NCBI GenBank assembly: GCA_002633025.1
Contig: NMRB01001057.1
Location: 157,056 to 221,055, forward strand
DNA from: Notospermus geniculatus
Lineage: Eukaryota; Nemertea; Pilidiophora; Heteronemertea; Lineidae
Length of the DNA stretch: 64,000 nucleotides
Direction of reading: 5' to 3'
Shown here in pieces: positions 1 to 12,010 of this stretch. Numbering within the stretch: position 1 is the first letter of the stretch; every line of letters begins with the position of its first letter. The position numbers were made by a program, and so were the translations under genes. The notes beneath the pieces were generated by a model. It saw only the letters and a list, made by a program, of their open reading frames with translations. It was not told where the DNA came from and did not search any database.

Positions 1-144
1 CTACCATAAAAACGTTGAAGCTCGTGCCTATTACGTAAAGCCAAAATTCAGGCAGTGAGAGACATCTGGTGGCAACACATGAAGTGTATCCCTCAGTTAC
101 TTCATCGTTCGCAGTTAAACCTTTATGTTTGATTCCTTTATGAT
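1..144. mobile_element. Right end of a CCATAAAGG-family MITE
   Basis: The window opens inside an element whose right end matches the right end of the complete copy at 986-1471 and the reverse complement of the left part of the copy at 17457-17948. Its terminal inverted repeat carries two spaced forms of CTTTATG..TTGATTCC. The left part lies outside the window. Confidence 0.6.
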
Positions 145-791
145 TTTACTGAATGGACCAGTTTCCCTTTTCGACTATACAAAAAATAAAAATGCACAAT
201 GGTTACGTGTACATTTTATCTTAACGAACATTACTTTTCATTTGACACAGCAATATTTTTTCAAATTCCTCAGGCATTGCCAGACAGACAGTTACTTCCT
301 ACGTAGGCAGGAGTACAATTAGATCAACCACAAAAATCTTTGGACAGTGGATATTCATGTCATTGGGTCAAGTTTAGTCACCAAGGTCAAATAACACGCG
401 TCTAGTCACGCCGGCACCTCAGAACGTCGGCAGACATACATACACGTACTCGTGAGCAATATGTACAGCTGCTGTCGTATTGGTATTCAAATATCTGCAA
501 CTTGATTCTCTCAATGGTAGTATCGTATTCATTTTGACCATGTCACGAACGATTTATGCGCATCTTGCGATGCGAACGCACAAAGCCTAGTATCAGATGA
601 CGAATCGCATATAAGAACCAGTCACAAGAAGGTAACAATATCAGTGACGCCACTACATGACGCCAAACGTCGTCGGTTCAATGCCCTCTCCGAATGGACG
701 CAATTTATTTGTTCGCTCGAAAAAAGCAGTAAGAAATAAAAGTGGAAAATAAGGAGTAGGAAATTTTGGAATTTTGAGCGAATTTTTCAAT
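1..791 (+). repeat. Direct repeat, first copy, ending at an N
   Basis: Bases 1-791 are nearly identical to 1328-2118 at an offset of 1327 bp. The match stops at the single N at 792, just as the sequence enters the hairpin that is complete at 2106-2255. This may be a real tandem duplication or two overlapping contigs that were never merged. Confidence 0.85.
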
Positions 792-985
792 NGAATAATG
801 TTTTGAACGTTGTGTTGAGGTTCTAACCTCTATGCAGTTATTGTTACTAAAGTATTCCAGCATCATTAGCCAATGGTTGCAAAAATTTAGGCCTGTCTAC
901 GTATCTAATTCACTGAAACACAGAAATTTGAGAATCTGAAACGGTGGTGAATTATGTGGGCCGCAAAATTATTTCTATTACATTT

Positions 986-1471
986 TACAATAAAGGAATC
1001 AAGCACAAAGGTTCAACTTACAAATTTAGCATTTTATAAATGTGGACAGTATCCCTTTAAACCTCAACAGATTTGCATTCTGACTCTTCCATATGATAGC
1101 ATGTTTAATTTAAATTTTGTTGAATTCAGACTAGTTGACCTTATGATACAAAAGGACTGAATTAATGAGAACCCCACGAACGATGAGAGCGCAGGGTCAT
1201 CTGTGTACATTTGAATAGGCTAACGTACATTTGCACAAGGAACACTATTAATAATTGTGCTGAAAATAGCTCTGTTATCCTCAGAAATGGAATTCAAGGC
1301 ATTAAGTTGACAGATTCATATACCCCTCAACCATAAAAAAGTTGAAGCTCCTGCGTATTACGTAAAGCCAAAATTCAGGCAGTGAGAGACATCTGGTGGC
1401 AACACATGAAGTGTATCCCTCAGTTACTTCATCGTTCGCAGTTAAACCTTTATGTTTGATTCCTTTATGAT
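986..1471 (+). mobile_element. Complete CCATAAAGG-family MITE (about 486 bp)
   Basis: A left terminal repeat near 986 (tacaataaaggaatc) and the inverted right end near 1471 bound a non-coding element. It matches the reverse complement of the 492-bp insertion at 17457-17948, where the boundaries are proven by an empty site. Small open frames inside (for example 954-1160) are not conserved. Confidence 0.7.
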
Positions 1472-2118
1472 TTTACTGAATGGACCAGTTTCCCTTTTCG
1501 ACTATACAAAAAATAAAAATGCACAATGGTTACGTGTACATTTTATCTTAACGAACATTACTTTTCATTTGACACAGCAATATTTTTTCAAATTCCTCAG
1601 GCATTGCCAGACAGACAGTTACTTCCTACGTAGGCAGGAGTACAATTAGATCAACCACAAAAATCTTTGGACAGTGGATATTCATGTCATTGGGTCAAGT
1701 TTCGTCACCAAGGTCAAATAACACGCGTCTAGTCACTCCGGCACCTCAGAACGTCGGCAGACAGACATACACGTACTCGTGAGCAATATGTACAGCTGCT
1801 GTCGTAATGGTATTCAAATATCTGCAACTTGATTCTCTCAATGGTAGTATCGTATTCATTTTGACCATGTCACGAACGATTTATGCGCATCTTGCGATGC
1901 AAACGCACAAAGCCTAGTATCAGATGACGAATCGCATATAAGAACCAGTCACAAGAAGGTAACAATATCAGTGACGCCACTACATGACGCCAAACGTCGT
2001 CGGTTCAATGCCCTCTCCGAATGGACGCAATTTATTTGTTCGCTCGAAAAAAGCAGTAAGAAATAAAAGTGGAAAATAAGGAGTAGGAAATTTTGGAATT
2101 TTGAGCGAATTTTTCAAT
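1328..2118 (+). repeat. Direct repeat, second copy
   Basis: Near-identical to 1-791 with a few substitutions. It contains the MITE right end and about 640 bp of other non-coding sequence. Unlike the first copy it runs on into the full hairpin at 2106-2255. Confidence 0.85.
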
Positions 2119-2255
2119 TTCTCGAATTGGGAGAAACAATTTTCCCATTTTGAGAAACTTTCTTTAAATTACATGTCATTTTGTCTGATTTTTCGGGCGA
2201 TCATTTCTCAAAATGGAAAAAAATTCTCCCAATTTGAGAAATTGAAAAATTCGCG
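2106..2255. mobile_element. AT-rich hairpin (MITE-like)
   Basis: Two arms of about 50 nt built on gaatttttcaatttctc and its complement face each other with a loop of about 45 nt. It is non-coding. The first copy of the flanking direct repeat breaks off within the left arm. Confidence 0.55.
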
Positions 2256-2630
2256 CAATATGCTGAATTTCCACTTCTTATTTTCCATTTTTGTTTCTTA
2301 TTCCCTTCCCAAAGTCGATAAGTGCAGATTGACTGATGATCAGGTTCATTCACCTTCCTCTCCAATTGCAAAATACTGCCGTTCCCTCCCCGGTAGTTTA
2401 CTTCCGGTTGTCCCACTGACACTGATTTTCTACCGGAAGTTGATTAATCTGACACGCGTGGATGACCAATTGATTAGACCGATAACAAACTCTTCCATCC
2501 GGTGAGGAGGTCGACCAGGAACTTGTGCGTACGGATGATTCCAAGATACATGAGTTTTATAAAATTTAATGAGTACATGTCGGCCTTTACTTTTTTAGTG
2601 TGTATATATATAATTAGGCCTTGATTCACC
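2256..2630. other. Non-genic stretch
   Basis: No gene recognised. Short open frames on both strands overlap each other without codon bias or known motifs. A short TA run (tgtatatatata) lies near 2601. Confidence 0.5.
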
Positions 2631-2976
2631 AATGGGGAACCGGAGGAACTAACGTCACAACGTGGCGCTGTGAGCGGTGCGACCGAAGTTTCTTTTTTCT
2701 AACGTTATTTCCATTTATTTCTGACGTGAAATTCACCCTTTTGTTTCGGTCGCCTGGCATTAAAATTTACACCATCTTGTAGCACATGAAAACGTCTGCA
2801 ATTTTGCTATGCTTTTTTCCTTAAAATCGCCTTTATCTCATTTTTCCTGTAGAAAATGTACAGCTCATTTTTTCATGACGCAACGTCAACACTTAAAACG
2901 ACGTCAATGACGTCGTTTCGGTCGCACTGCTCGCAGCGCCGACCTGTCGGGATTTCCGGCACGCGGGTTCCTCATT
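2631..2976. mobile_element. GGGGAACC-family MITE, copy 1
   Basis: It begins aatggggaaccgg and ends cgggttcctcatt, an imperfect inverted pair. Its interior (a T-rich stretch with ttctaacgttatttc) is shared with copies at 45997-46365, 41860-42910 (interrupted) and 63799 to the window end. The large segmental duplication starts inside its right end. Confidence 0.65.
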
Positions 2977-3117
2977 GTTACTCAACATGCGGAGTTGGGT
3001 GTCAGCAGCGCCACCAGTGTACAGAATTCAGTCATGCAGCGCTGGTCATGGAGTCGTGTTATGACTTGGCCAAACATGTGCTTGTCCCTGCACCCGCCGA
3101 AATCGCAGCTGTGAGGT

Positions 3118-3300
3118 GACAGAAGTTTGGCATTGCCAGGGTCCAGCTTCTCCTGTTGGTGATGGTCGACATTGCTGACCACACATCAGGCCTTTGATAT
3201 ATTCGAATCGAAGTCCTGACGCTGACGCTTTTGATATGATAATATGAGCAGCAGATCCCAAAGTGGCCAAGCCAGGTCTCTGCGATTGTGGTGTTGAATC
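3118..3300. repeat. Dispersed repeat carrying a tcttcgaatcgaagtcctg core
   Basis: About 180 bp containing tctggcattgc..gtccagcttctcc..gctgaccacac..cgaatcgaagtcctg. Related copies lie at 4557-4745, 12328-12485, 14112-14298, 28995-29160, 49686-49945 (split) and, inverted and partial, about 57355-57415. It is probably an old SINE-like family; no clear tRNA fold was seen. Confidence 0.65.
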
Positions 3301-4320
3301 GTCCTATTATATTACTCAACATGCGGACTTAGGCTGCATACAGCCTGCGCCACCAGTCCTAAGGCCATCGTTTTCGAGAATAAAAATATGTAAAAATGCT
3401 CGAAGGCACCTCGAACCCAATCATTGCAAAGCTCTCTGAGAGCACTTTCCAATGAACACCTATTTCTAATGAATACGGATTTTCCGTAAGATTAGGGAAT
3501 TTTTAGGTTTGTAAATTTCAATGAAATCGCTACTTGCAGTGAAAGGGTTATAATAGTTGAAATGTCTTTACGCCTGCACAATTTTGCCACCTGTGTGGTG
3601 AAGAACTAAACTGCTTTTTTCCCACTGCTTGCCACCATAACTTGAAATTACCAGCACTCTTTACTTCGCTTCTTATTGCATAGCGACTAATTCAAGCCAT
3701 GAAATCGCCAAGTGCACGCATCGCTAGTAAATTCTTTGAATTGCTAGAATTAACTTTGGAAAAGTATAACTTCCTGAAAAATTATAAAAATCTACTTTTT
3801 TTCTTTTACAATGACTACCGCACGTTGACGAGACTAAGTACTTAATATCCAAGGAATTCGAGTCGGTGGTGTTGGATTGAAAGTCGTCACGCCTGCAGGA
3901 AATGCACAAGGGTATGGTTCAAGTAATAAAATTCCTTAAACTGTGTTTTCGTCGAGTGAAATCGACTTGCACTGCGACTCCTCAGAAGGAGTGGCCGTCG
4001 TAACAGTCAGGTGGTCTTTCATATGGTTTTCTAAAAATTGTAATTTACGGGCCATGCCCTGCAGGAAATTCACAAGAATTGTTCAAAAGTAGTAATTTAA
4101 AATAAGTAGTGAAATCGAAATGCATGAGGATTCCTTAGAAAGTACGCCCGTCGTAATGATCTGATAATATTTTAAGCGATTTTGTTGGAAATTCTGATTT
4201 TGACCAATGCTCCAATGCCTTATAGTAATTTCAATAAATGAATAAATAAATAAATAAATCTATCTATCAGCCCACATGCCATTACTAGTATTGAGCTTGG
4301 AGTTATATAATAACAAGTGT
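3301..4320. other. Non-genic stretch within duplication copy A
   Basis: Matched base for base, with small changes, by about 12911-13880 in copy B. No gene recognised. It holds a short (aata)n microsatellite at about 4226-4260. Confidence 0.5.
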
Positions 4321-4325
4321 ATTAA

Positions 4326-4509
4326 AGCGAATCAAAAGCGAAAAAATTTGATTTAGAAATAGAATTTGAAAGGGGACGAATTTTCGGGTAAAAATGTAAA
4401 CAAACTTCTCCAGAATGTCAACAAAAGAAATTTTCGTGCATTCTGATTGGCTGATTTTTCTGTTTACAAACACCATCCAAATGTAAACAAAATCCGCTTT
4501 TGATTCGCT
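4326..4509. mobile_element. TTAA-flanked MITE (184 bp)
   Basis: TTAA at 4322-4325 and 4510-4513 flank the element. Its inverted ends are AGCGAATCAAAAGCG and the complement. A TTAA target duplication is the hallmark of piggyBac-type transposition. No transposase is encoded, so this is a non-autonomous element. The same insertion is in copy B at 13884-14066, so it predates the segmental duplication. Confidence 0.75.
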
Positions 4510-4556
4510 TTAAGCGTGAAATTCCATCAAGTTACTGTAAAGTCGCAGTCGTAAGG

Positions 4557-4745
4557 TCACAGAGGTCTGGCATTGCCGAGGTCTAGCTTCTCCAGTTGGT
4601 GATGGTCGGCACTGCTGACCACACACCAGGCTGTTGATATCTTCGAATCGAAGTCCTGTAATGGCTGTAACTGACGCTTTTGATATGATAATGTTGCAGG
4701 AGCTAGATCCCAGTCGCTAAGCCAGGTCTCTGTGACCTTACAATC
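4557..4745. repeat. Dispersed repeat with cgaatcgaagtcctg core, copy 2
   Basis: Same family as 3118-3300, with a short extra segment (taatggctgtaactgac) after the core. Duplicated at 14112-14298. Confidence 0.65.
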
Positions 4746-4749
4746 GCGA

Positions 4750-5725
4750 TTTTGGTATGTACGTACTTTTATGACATGCCATAGGTATCTTCCCTCGGTA
4801 TAGTACTAACGCTTCCCAACATTATTTTTACACACTAGACCTATAATTCATTTCAAGATAGACCCTATGCTACATGCAGACATCGTTTTAGTTAGTATAG
4901 GCCTATAATTCATTTTGGTACACCCTGTGCTACATACAGACATCGTAAAGTGCACTAGGTCATTGTGAGTACTTTTATGAAAGCCCTCTTAGACAGAGGC
5001 ATGCCAATAATTTAATTGATATATCCCAAAGTCGATATCTCTGAACATTGTTTACCAAGTTTATGGGGAAGTCTTAACCTACGCAAGAGCTATTAACATG
5101 TACCTCGCTAACCTACATTTTAAGTGCAATGTAAGTTAGTAATTGTGTACGTTATATCGACAGTATATGACTATCAGACATCGAATACGCAGGATTTCAA
5201 GGAAAATGATATGTGTAGCAGAATATTTATGACTTAAGTTGCAAGCAATTTGATATAAATGTCGGCCTAATTGACGCAATCGACATTACTATTTATTACT
5301 TTTTTTTTGTTCATTTTTCATTCCATTTTCCTTCTTTTTAAAAATTTTCTGCATTTTATTTTACTTTTCTTCAATTTTCATTCTTTTTTCCATCATTTCT
5401 ATCTTATTTAATTTTCTTGCTATAAATATTGCTTCTATTTTCTATCATTTTGTATTCGTTTTTTTTCTTTATCTTCTTTTTTCTTCCTTAAGATCTGGTA
5501 CAATAGAGACTTATAAAGTCACAGAAAAGCCAGGCATTTTAAGTGCAATGTAAGTTAGTAATTATGTATGTGATATCGAGATATATGACTATCAGACACA
5601 GAACAGATCAGGATTTCACGGAAGGTGATATATGAAATGAAATATTTATGACTTTGCATAATAGGACGTTGCAGGAAATTTGATATAAATGTAGGCCTAC
5701 TTGACGTGATAAATGTAAATATATT
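4750..5725. other. Non-genic stretch with a pyrimidine-rich tract
   Basis: No gene seen. About 5296-5490 is a long T/C-rich tract without stable coding potential. Short internal near-repeats flank it (taagtgcaatgtaagttagtaatt twice). Copy B equivalent: about 14300-15278. Confidence 0.5.
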
Positions 5726-5866
5726 GGGCCATATTCACAACGGGTATTTAAGACTTAGACGCGTGTAACTTCGTCAAATGCATGGTGGAAGTATGTGCAT
5801 TTAGTGAAGTTACACGCGTCTAAGTCTTAATCGCGCGATGATCACCCTTTTTGAATACGGCCCATT
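5726..5866. mobile_element. Hairpin MITE with gggccatattc ends
   Basis: Inverted arms contain gacttagacgcgtgtaa and ttacacgcgtctaagtc, with outer ends gggccatattca and tgaatacggccca. The same element is at 15279-15413. Similar ends (tattc..acggccca) recur in the hairpins at 34951-35068 and 58682-58783. Confidence 0.65.
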
Positions 5867-7114
5867 ACTTTTGTGATTTTTTTCTTTTTCTCCTTGATTT
5901 TTTGTTCTATTTTCTTACCTTTTCTTTCAATTTTCTATCCTATGGGATGTTGTTTATCAAGCACGTTTTCAAAATCAAAAGTGTTTCATCTTTAATACAA
6001 CATCCAAGTTTTTAGAGGGATGTTTTAAAACGAGATAGTCTCTTAAACAGTTGATAGAAATATATTCGGAGTTACAGTGGCCCATAATGGTCCCTCCCCC
6101 GTCACTGCAAACTGTGTGCGGTGAAGAAAGGAATGACGGCTAAGATATTCCTGACTTTCTCAGGATGGTAAAAATACCAAGTGATGTTTCAAAACACACA
6201 AATGGTTTTTTGATCAAAAGTTTTACATCTTTATACAACATCCAGGTTTTAGAATGACGTTTGAAATTAGTTTTTAAACCTTTTTAATAATTAATATAGA
6301 AGTATATCTAAATATAGCTAATCAGTGCTCCTTGCTCGCTCCCTCCGTCGCCTCATACTGCGTGTGATGACGAAGGGAGCAAGCGCTAAGGGCCTCTGAT
6401 ATTCTCAGGATGGTAAAAATATCAATTGATGTTGTCTACATTGGCCTTCAAAGTTCACACTGCAAAAATACTACACTTAAAATTTACAAAAAAGTACTTG
6501 AACGCAAAATTGACGTGAATGAACTCGCCCCTGGAAGGATAAAGTACAAGGCATCCACATGTTTTTAGTGCCAAAAACAAAGAGAGATCAAGCCGGAAGA
6601 TTGACATGAGCATTTTTGGCTTTCTGCCGATTCCAAAAGTTAACGAACATGCTTTCGTGTCAAAATACAACAATTTTTACCTTTTTTTCTGTACTAATTA
6701 GACTTCGCTTTACAAATGTAATACCTTGTGAAAGATGTCAAAAGTAATATAAAGGCGAGGATCTCGTTTCGGTATTCGTGACATCCCAGTTTTAACCCTT
6801 TCCCTAACTCAACAGTATTAACGAAATGATGTTGGTTACATGAAGAGTGAAACACGTTGCAGGAGCCAAGATCGTGAGAGCTAGTAACTTTCACCTGAGT
6901 TACCGGTATGAGAGGGATCGTAGTCCCCCGGAGTCTTAAGTCCGTTTTTATAGTTCAACAGGAATTATGTTAATGTAGGAAAAATGGCTAAAGAAACTGA
7001 CACTCCAGCGCAGCCACGAAACTTGCCATACAGTTGCAGATCATTGTGTCCCAGACTTTCATTCCTGGGACTTTCTCCTCTGGTACACCAGTCTCAACGG
7101 TTTAGGTGAGGACG
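5867..7114. other. Non-genic stretch
   Basis: No gene recognised. A small hairpin at about 6329-6386 pairs cttgctcgctccctccg with cgaagggagcaag. Sequence around it (tcaggatggtaaaaat) appears twice, near 6160 and 6405, suggesting an internal old duplication. Copy B equivalent: about 15414-16650. Confidence 0.5.
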
Positions 7115-7700
7115 AAAACCATTCCGGGGCACTCAAGAAGCAGCAAATTCTGCACATCACTTGATCCCCTTTCAGACCAGTTTAAAGTACATGTACAGAC
7201 GGCGCATGTAAAAGGCGCCACACAAATTACGCAGTACAAAAACGCTTCGAAAAAGCATACGCTTCGAAAAATATTTTCTGGGGAACTCAAGGAGCAACAA
7301 GTTTCGCACACCACTTGCTGCCCCCTTGCAGACCATTTTCGATAACACACTGTCGACTCGCTGGTCAAAGGTGCGGCACATCATCACCTCGGCCAGAGCA
7401 GTTTCGTCAAAAACGTTACTGGGAATCACGGAGTAGCTAATTTAGACATCACTCGATCTTTCAGGCGAGTTGAGAGAAAAGCGCAATGGGTGACCAGGCG
7501 GGTAAAGACACTTCACATTATTACTCCAGCAACTCAAGAAACCCTTCTGGAGAACTCAAGGAGCAGCAGATTCAGCACATCATTTACACGTAATCCAACT
7601 TTCAGGCCAGTTGAGAGCACAGAGTGGCGACTCACGGAGACCAAGGCGGGTCACGTACCATCCAGTCTCTCCAGAAACCATTCTTGGGAAAATAAGGACT
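7115..7700 (+). repeat. Degenerate tandem repeat, period about 130-150 bp
   Basis: Four to five diverged units share accattctggggaactcaa, gagcagcaaattc.gcacatcac and tttcaggccagttgagag at roughly 7118, 7269, 7411, 7540 and 7675. Both strands have short open frames across it, an effect of the repeats. Copy B equivalent: 16655-17410, interrupted by an insertion. Confidence 0.6.
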
Positions 7701-9029
7701 ACCTTACTCCCTCCCGCCTGAATGTTGTAACTTATTCAAAATTTTCTAACAGCTTACACAAAATTTTGTAATAATTTTGTAACTTATTCAAAAGTATGAA
7801 AATTGACCGACGAAAAGTTACGCAATTTAGGCCTACACGCAAATGTTGGGCAAAACAAGAAAGCAGAATCGGAAAAATGGAAAAAGTGAAATTGGAAAAA
7901 ACGGAAAACCTACCTTCTGTCAGGACCATTAATGTAAGACACAGGACTACTAAACCAAGAAAAATTGAACTCTGCCACCGCCGTGTCATGTCTTGTCTTT
8001 AGAGTCTTCAGTCCTCCACAAAAATAACGTTTGCCGCGAATTTCTCTACAAATAAATCCTTGCGCACCGTAAGGGTTGCGATAAAGTCAAACACAACTTC
8101 ACTCCAAGATAAGTTATCTCTATCTGACGATGTCTACTTTATCTTGCGAACTTTCTTATGCGAGACCCGAGTGGGTGGCGAGCGATGTGAACTCCGAGAT
8201 AGCGATCCGTGATGTAAGCACCGCGATCGTATGTCAGACTGTCTTAAACGAAAGACTCCTTACTATCGGTGTTTACTCATTGTGTAGTTTACTTGGCAAC
8301 TTGCCGTATCTGACGCAAGCTTCACAACGCGGGAATTCCCTACACTTGGAGCGTTTCTCACGTGTACAGTTCATGAGAAGACCGAGTACGCCGGTAACTA
8401 GGCACAGTGGAAACACACATGGTCCATTTTGCAAGGGGACGTAGGGCTAACTCGGCGAACCGCACCTCCAGGAATTGATCGTGTGATGACCTAGAAAAAC
8501 CCTCACATGCCGGGAGGAAAAAATTCTTTGAGTGGCATTTTAGATAGGATGAAAAACGATATAATGAATTCATTGGTTTGTCTGTCTATAGAAACACAAC
8601 GTTTCCACCAGTTCTGAGGCCGTAAATCTATTTCCAAGATCTCTGAAGACCTTTTTATTCCAGAAACATTTTATCGTCGGTTAATGATCTGTCTCATGTT
8701 TTGTGGTATTCTGTTTCACTCAGGTACACTTATCTATTACATGTATTTCTTCCTTTTATCATTTATTCTAAACAATATTTTTGTAAAGAGCTTTAGAGCA
8801 TGTTTTACTTGTACAAAGTACTATAAAATAACTGTAACTAAATCAAATTTAATTTAATTTAATTATACTTTAATTAATTCTTCCCTGGTCGTTGACTGGT
8901 GTACAAGTCTGGAAGTCTGTATGGAATGAAAAAGGTTGAAATCAGAAGAAGCCTGCTAGAACCATCATAAGCACTAATAGCTTGGATTTGATTGGTTGGT
9001 GTGCTGGGTTCCTTATGCAAGATGCCCAA
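7701..9029. other. Non-genic stretch
   Basis: No gene supported. Frames at 7796-8002 and 8130-8444 have no recognisable motif. The first stays open in copy B (18004-18210), but flanking non-coding sequence is equally conserved, and the second is frameshifted in copy B. Confidence 0.5.
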
Positions 9030-11010
9030 GCAACATCTGGTGAAAAGTACGAGTGATCACATGTCTTGTCAGGGCTTCATTTCCTTGTAGTGTTGTGGCT
9101 TTCCTTTGCCTGTTCCCAAACACCAAATGAATTTACGTTTGATGATAGTCTTTCTTATCAATGCTGTTCTTTCCTTGCAGCATTGTAACTTCTTCTTCAA
9201 CTAACTCGCAAACAAATCCGATGCAATACACATACAGTATGGCGATTGACATTCTCTCACAGCTCCCTTAGTATACTGTGAACTTCTTTGCCCGCTTCCG
9301 AGCAAAATGATCCTTGAAATTTACATAGAATCACAGGCCTAGTCAGATCTCCTTTCCTTTGTGGTGTTGTGGCTTTCTGTTGCCCGCTTCCCAGCCAAAA
9401 CCGATGAAATTTGCCGATCATCACATGAATAGTCGCATCTGCCTGTTCGTTACATTTCGGATTTCTCCTCCCTGTTACCCAGCCAAAAGCCGATGAAATC
9501 TAATGGGCAATGGCAGGTCGTGCCTGGGTGTTGCATGTTAGCTTTTTGCCTGCTGCCCAGCCAAAAATAGTTGCAATTTACGTTGATCACAGGCCTTGTC
9601 AGAGCTTCATCAGAGCTTCAATGTTTGTTGTATTATGGTTTTTGTTTTGCATGCTTTCCAGGAAAAAATCCTTCATATTGACCCAAATGACTGGCCTCGT
9701 CAAAAGCGTCGTTTATTTTTAGTGTGATTTGGCCTTATTTTGCCTTCTTTCCGACAAAAATCAAGGAAATTTACTCAAGAAAACAAGCTGTCAGTATTTC
9801 AATTCTTTGTACACATGTACTGGTGTTGTGGACTGTTTTGCTTGCTTCCCAGGAAAATGTCCTTGAAACTACCACGCCGTGACCACAGCGTCAGAGCTAC
9901 CTTTGCCAGGTATTTGTACTTTATATGTAGCATGCATTTTTAGAACTTTTTTTATTTGTAGCGATATAGTTTGGCTTTATTTTCCTCCTTTTAAAAAAAC
10001 AACGCAATCTAACTACAATGGCAAACCTTATCAGCGCTGTTCATTTTGTGATATTGTGACTTTATCGTCCAAGGTAGGCAGCCAGTTGAAATCAACGTAC
10101 ATGTAGAATCACTATCTCGCCACAGTGCTTTCTTTAGTAGTTTGTGGCTTTCTTTCCCTGCTTCCATAAAATCGATGAATTTCACAGAGCTCCCTCTATT
10201 TATATTGACGTGGATTTCTTCCGTTCTTCCAGTCAAAAGCCGATTAAATTTAAGGTTCATAACCAGCGTTGTCATCGCTTTCTTTCTTTGTAGTCTTAAG
10301 TTGTGGCTCACTTATGCCTGCTTCACAGCAAAAAATGATATTTACGTAAGATGACAGGCCTTGTCAGCAGTTCCTCTTCTTCATAGTTACCGGTAGATTC
10401 TTTTGCCTGTTTTTCAGCAAAAACCGATAAATTTTCGAATGATGACAGCCTCCATCAGTGCCAGAGTCTTTCTTCTTGTGACGCTGTAACATTCTTATGA
10501 AAGTTACGCACCAAAAATTCCTTGTTAGCAAGTTGAGCAATAGGTGTCACTACGGCCCACTACAATGCCTTGCGGATCTATTCGTGGTTGATCGAGCACC
10601 AATCAAGAGAACTTTATTTTGCATTGATCCGTTAGAACTTTGCTGCCATCTTTTGGCCATAAGTGCGACTGACTACTCCTATTTGAGCAAACACCAAAGG
10701 ACTTTTCAGAGCGTTCATTCTTTCTAGTATTATGTTTAAGCTTATCATGCCTGTTTCCAAGCAAAAAACAATGCTTTACGAAAGGCCTGGCAGAACCTTC
10801 TTTATTTGTAGTGTTGTGGCTTCATTTTGCCTACTTCAGTGCCAAAAAAACATGAAATTCAAGTATGACCACAGGTCTTGTGTCACAGCTTTGTTTTGAA
10901 GTGTTTGTATTTGTTTTGTATGCTCGCCAGCAACAACAATTAAGAAATTTTAAGTATGATCACAGGCCTTGTCAGAACTTTCTTTCTTTCTATTGTCTTT
11001 CATTCAAATT
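9030..11010 (+). repeat. Old degenerate satellite-like array, period about 100-110 bp
   Basis: Many diverged units carry gtgttgtggctttc, tgcctgcttcccagcaaaa, gatgaaattta and tgatcacaggccttgtcag in that order. The array continues in copy B at about 19680-21375 and 22720-23240, split by the 1338-bp transposon. Confidence 0.65.
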
Positions 11011-11806
11011 CATTGATATCTGCAACATGTCATATTTTTTTAAAAATCAGAATATTCATAATTTTAAGTGTTTTTATTACATGTACATCCCAAGGGGACC
11101 GTTGCACAGCACATGTGATGTCATAATGTGCTCAATGCATATTTATGAAGGTACAACGAATAGGCCTAGGCAGTCACAGTATTAGCTCATTCACTACAAA
11201 GGTCGTCAGCCTATTGACACTAGTGACATCACAACTCATGGCAATAGTTTCCATGGATCAATAGAATGTCAGAAGTTTACAATGAGTGCAGTCTCCCTTT
11301 AAAAATCAAATATCTTGGCAACAAGAGAGAATAATGAAATTGCGTTAATATTCATCTTTCAGGTCCCAGGAAATTTTAGAAGAAATTTTCACCTACCTGG
11401 CTTCTTCTAACATCCTATTTTTTAACTATTGCTTGTTTTCTTTGACATCCTGTATAGTAAATCGAAGAAACGTGGGGAAATCGACGAGCACAGTGTCGAC
11501 CTGCGCTTCGTACTCCATCTATCGGTCAAGACAGACATCGATTGTATCTGCAAAAGGAATCAGAAATCGTTGTTGCCAAAGGAACACAAAGTACTGAGAA
11601 GATGGAGGGGTGTCTCCTGTACCTACGACGGCGCCTCAGTCATCGCCCAGGTTGCGTAGGAGAGCCACCAGAATCGTTTCCACAGCAGGCGTTACACTGT
11701 AGGCCTACATGTCTAAAGTTTTTTTTCAGATAGATCTGGGCCAAGATACAGTCTTTGACAAAAGTTATCTCCACCGTTATCGTCTTAACTTCGTTACAAA
11801 GAGAAG
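11011..11806. other. Non-genic stretch
   Basis: No gene recognised. The copy B counterpart (about 23240-24026) differs by small indels that break every longer frame. Confidence 0.45.
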
Positions 11807-12010
11807 AAAGGGGCTGTTCGTTTTCGTCACTTGAGGAATCTGAGTTGTGATCCTTGGGAAAACGGCAAAAGTTATGCACTTGCAAATTGCTGGGGTTATT
11901 TGTTGTGCTGTACAGAATAATCGCTGCAGTTTGCAGCTTCATAGCCTTTTCCGTTTTCCCAAGGATCACAACTCAGATTCCTCAATTGACGAAACCGAAC
12001 AGCCCCTTTG
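11807..12010. mobile_element. Foldback element with about 62-bp TIRs
   Basis: Left arm aaaggggctgttcg..ttgtgatccttgggaaaacgg and its inverted right arm end at cagcccctttg. The interior is about 75 bp and non-coding. Present in both duplication copies (24027-24229). Confidence 0.75.

Noticed and set aside
125-322. Identical 65-residue open frames at 125-322 and 1452-1649
   Set aside because: They lie in a direct repeat next to a MITE end, have no motif, and their identity only reflects the duplication.
7796-8002. 68-residue frame conserved at 18004-18210
   Set aside because: Both lie in the segmental duplication, where non-coding flanks are equally conserved; a minus-strand frame is open over the same bases.
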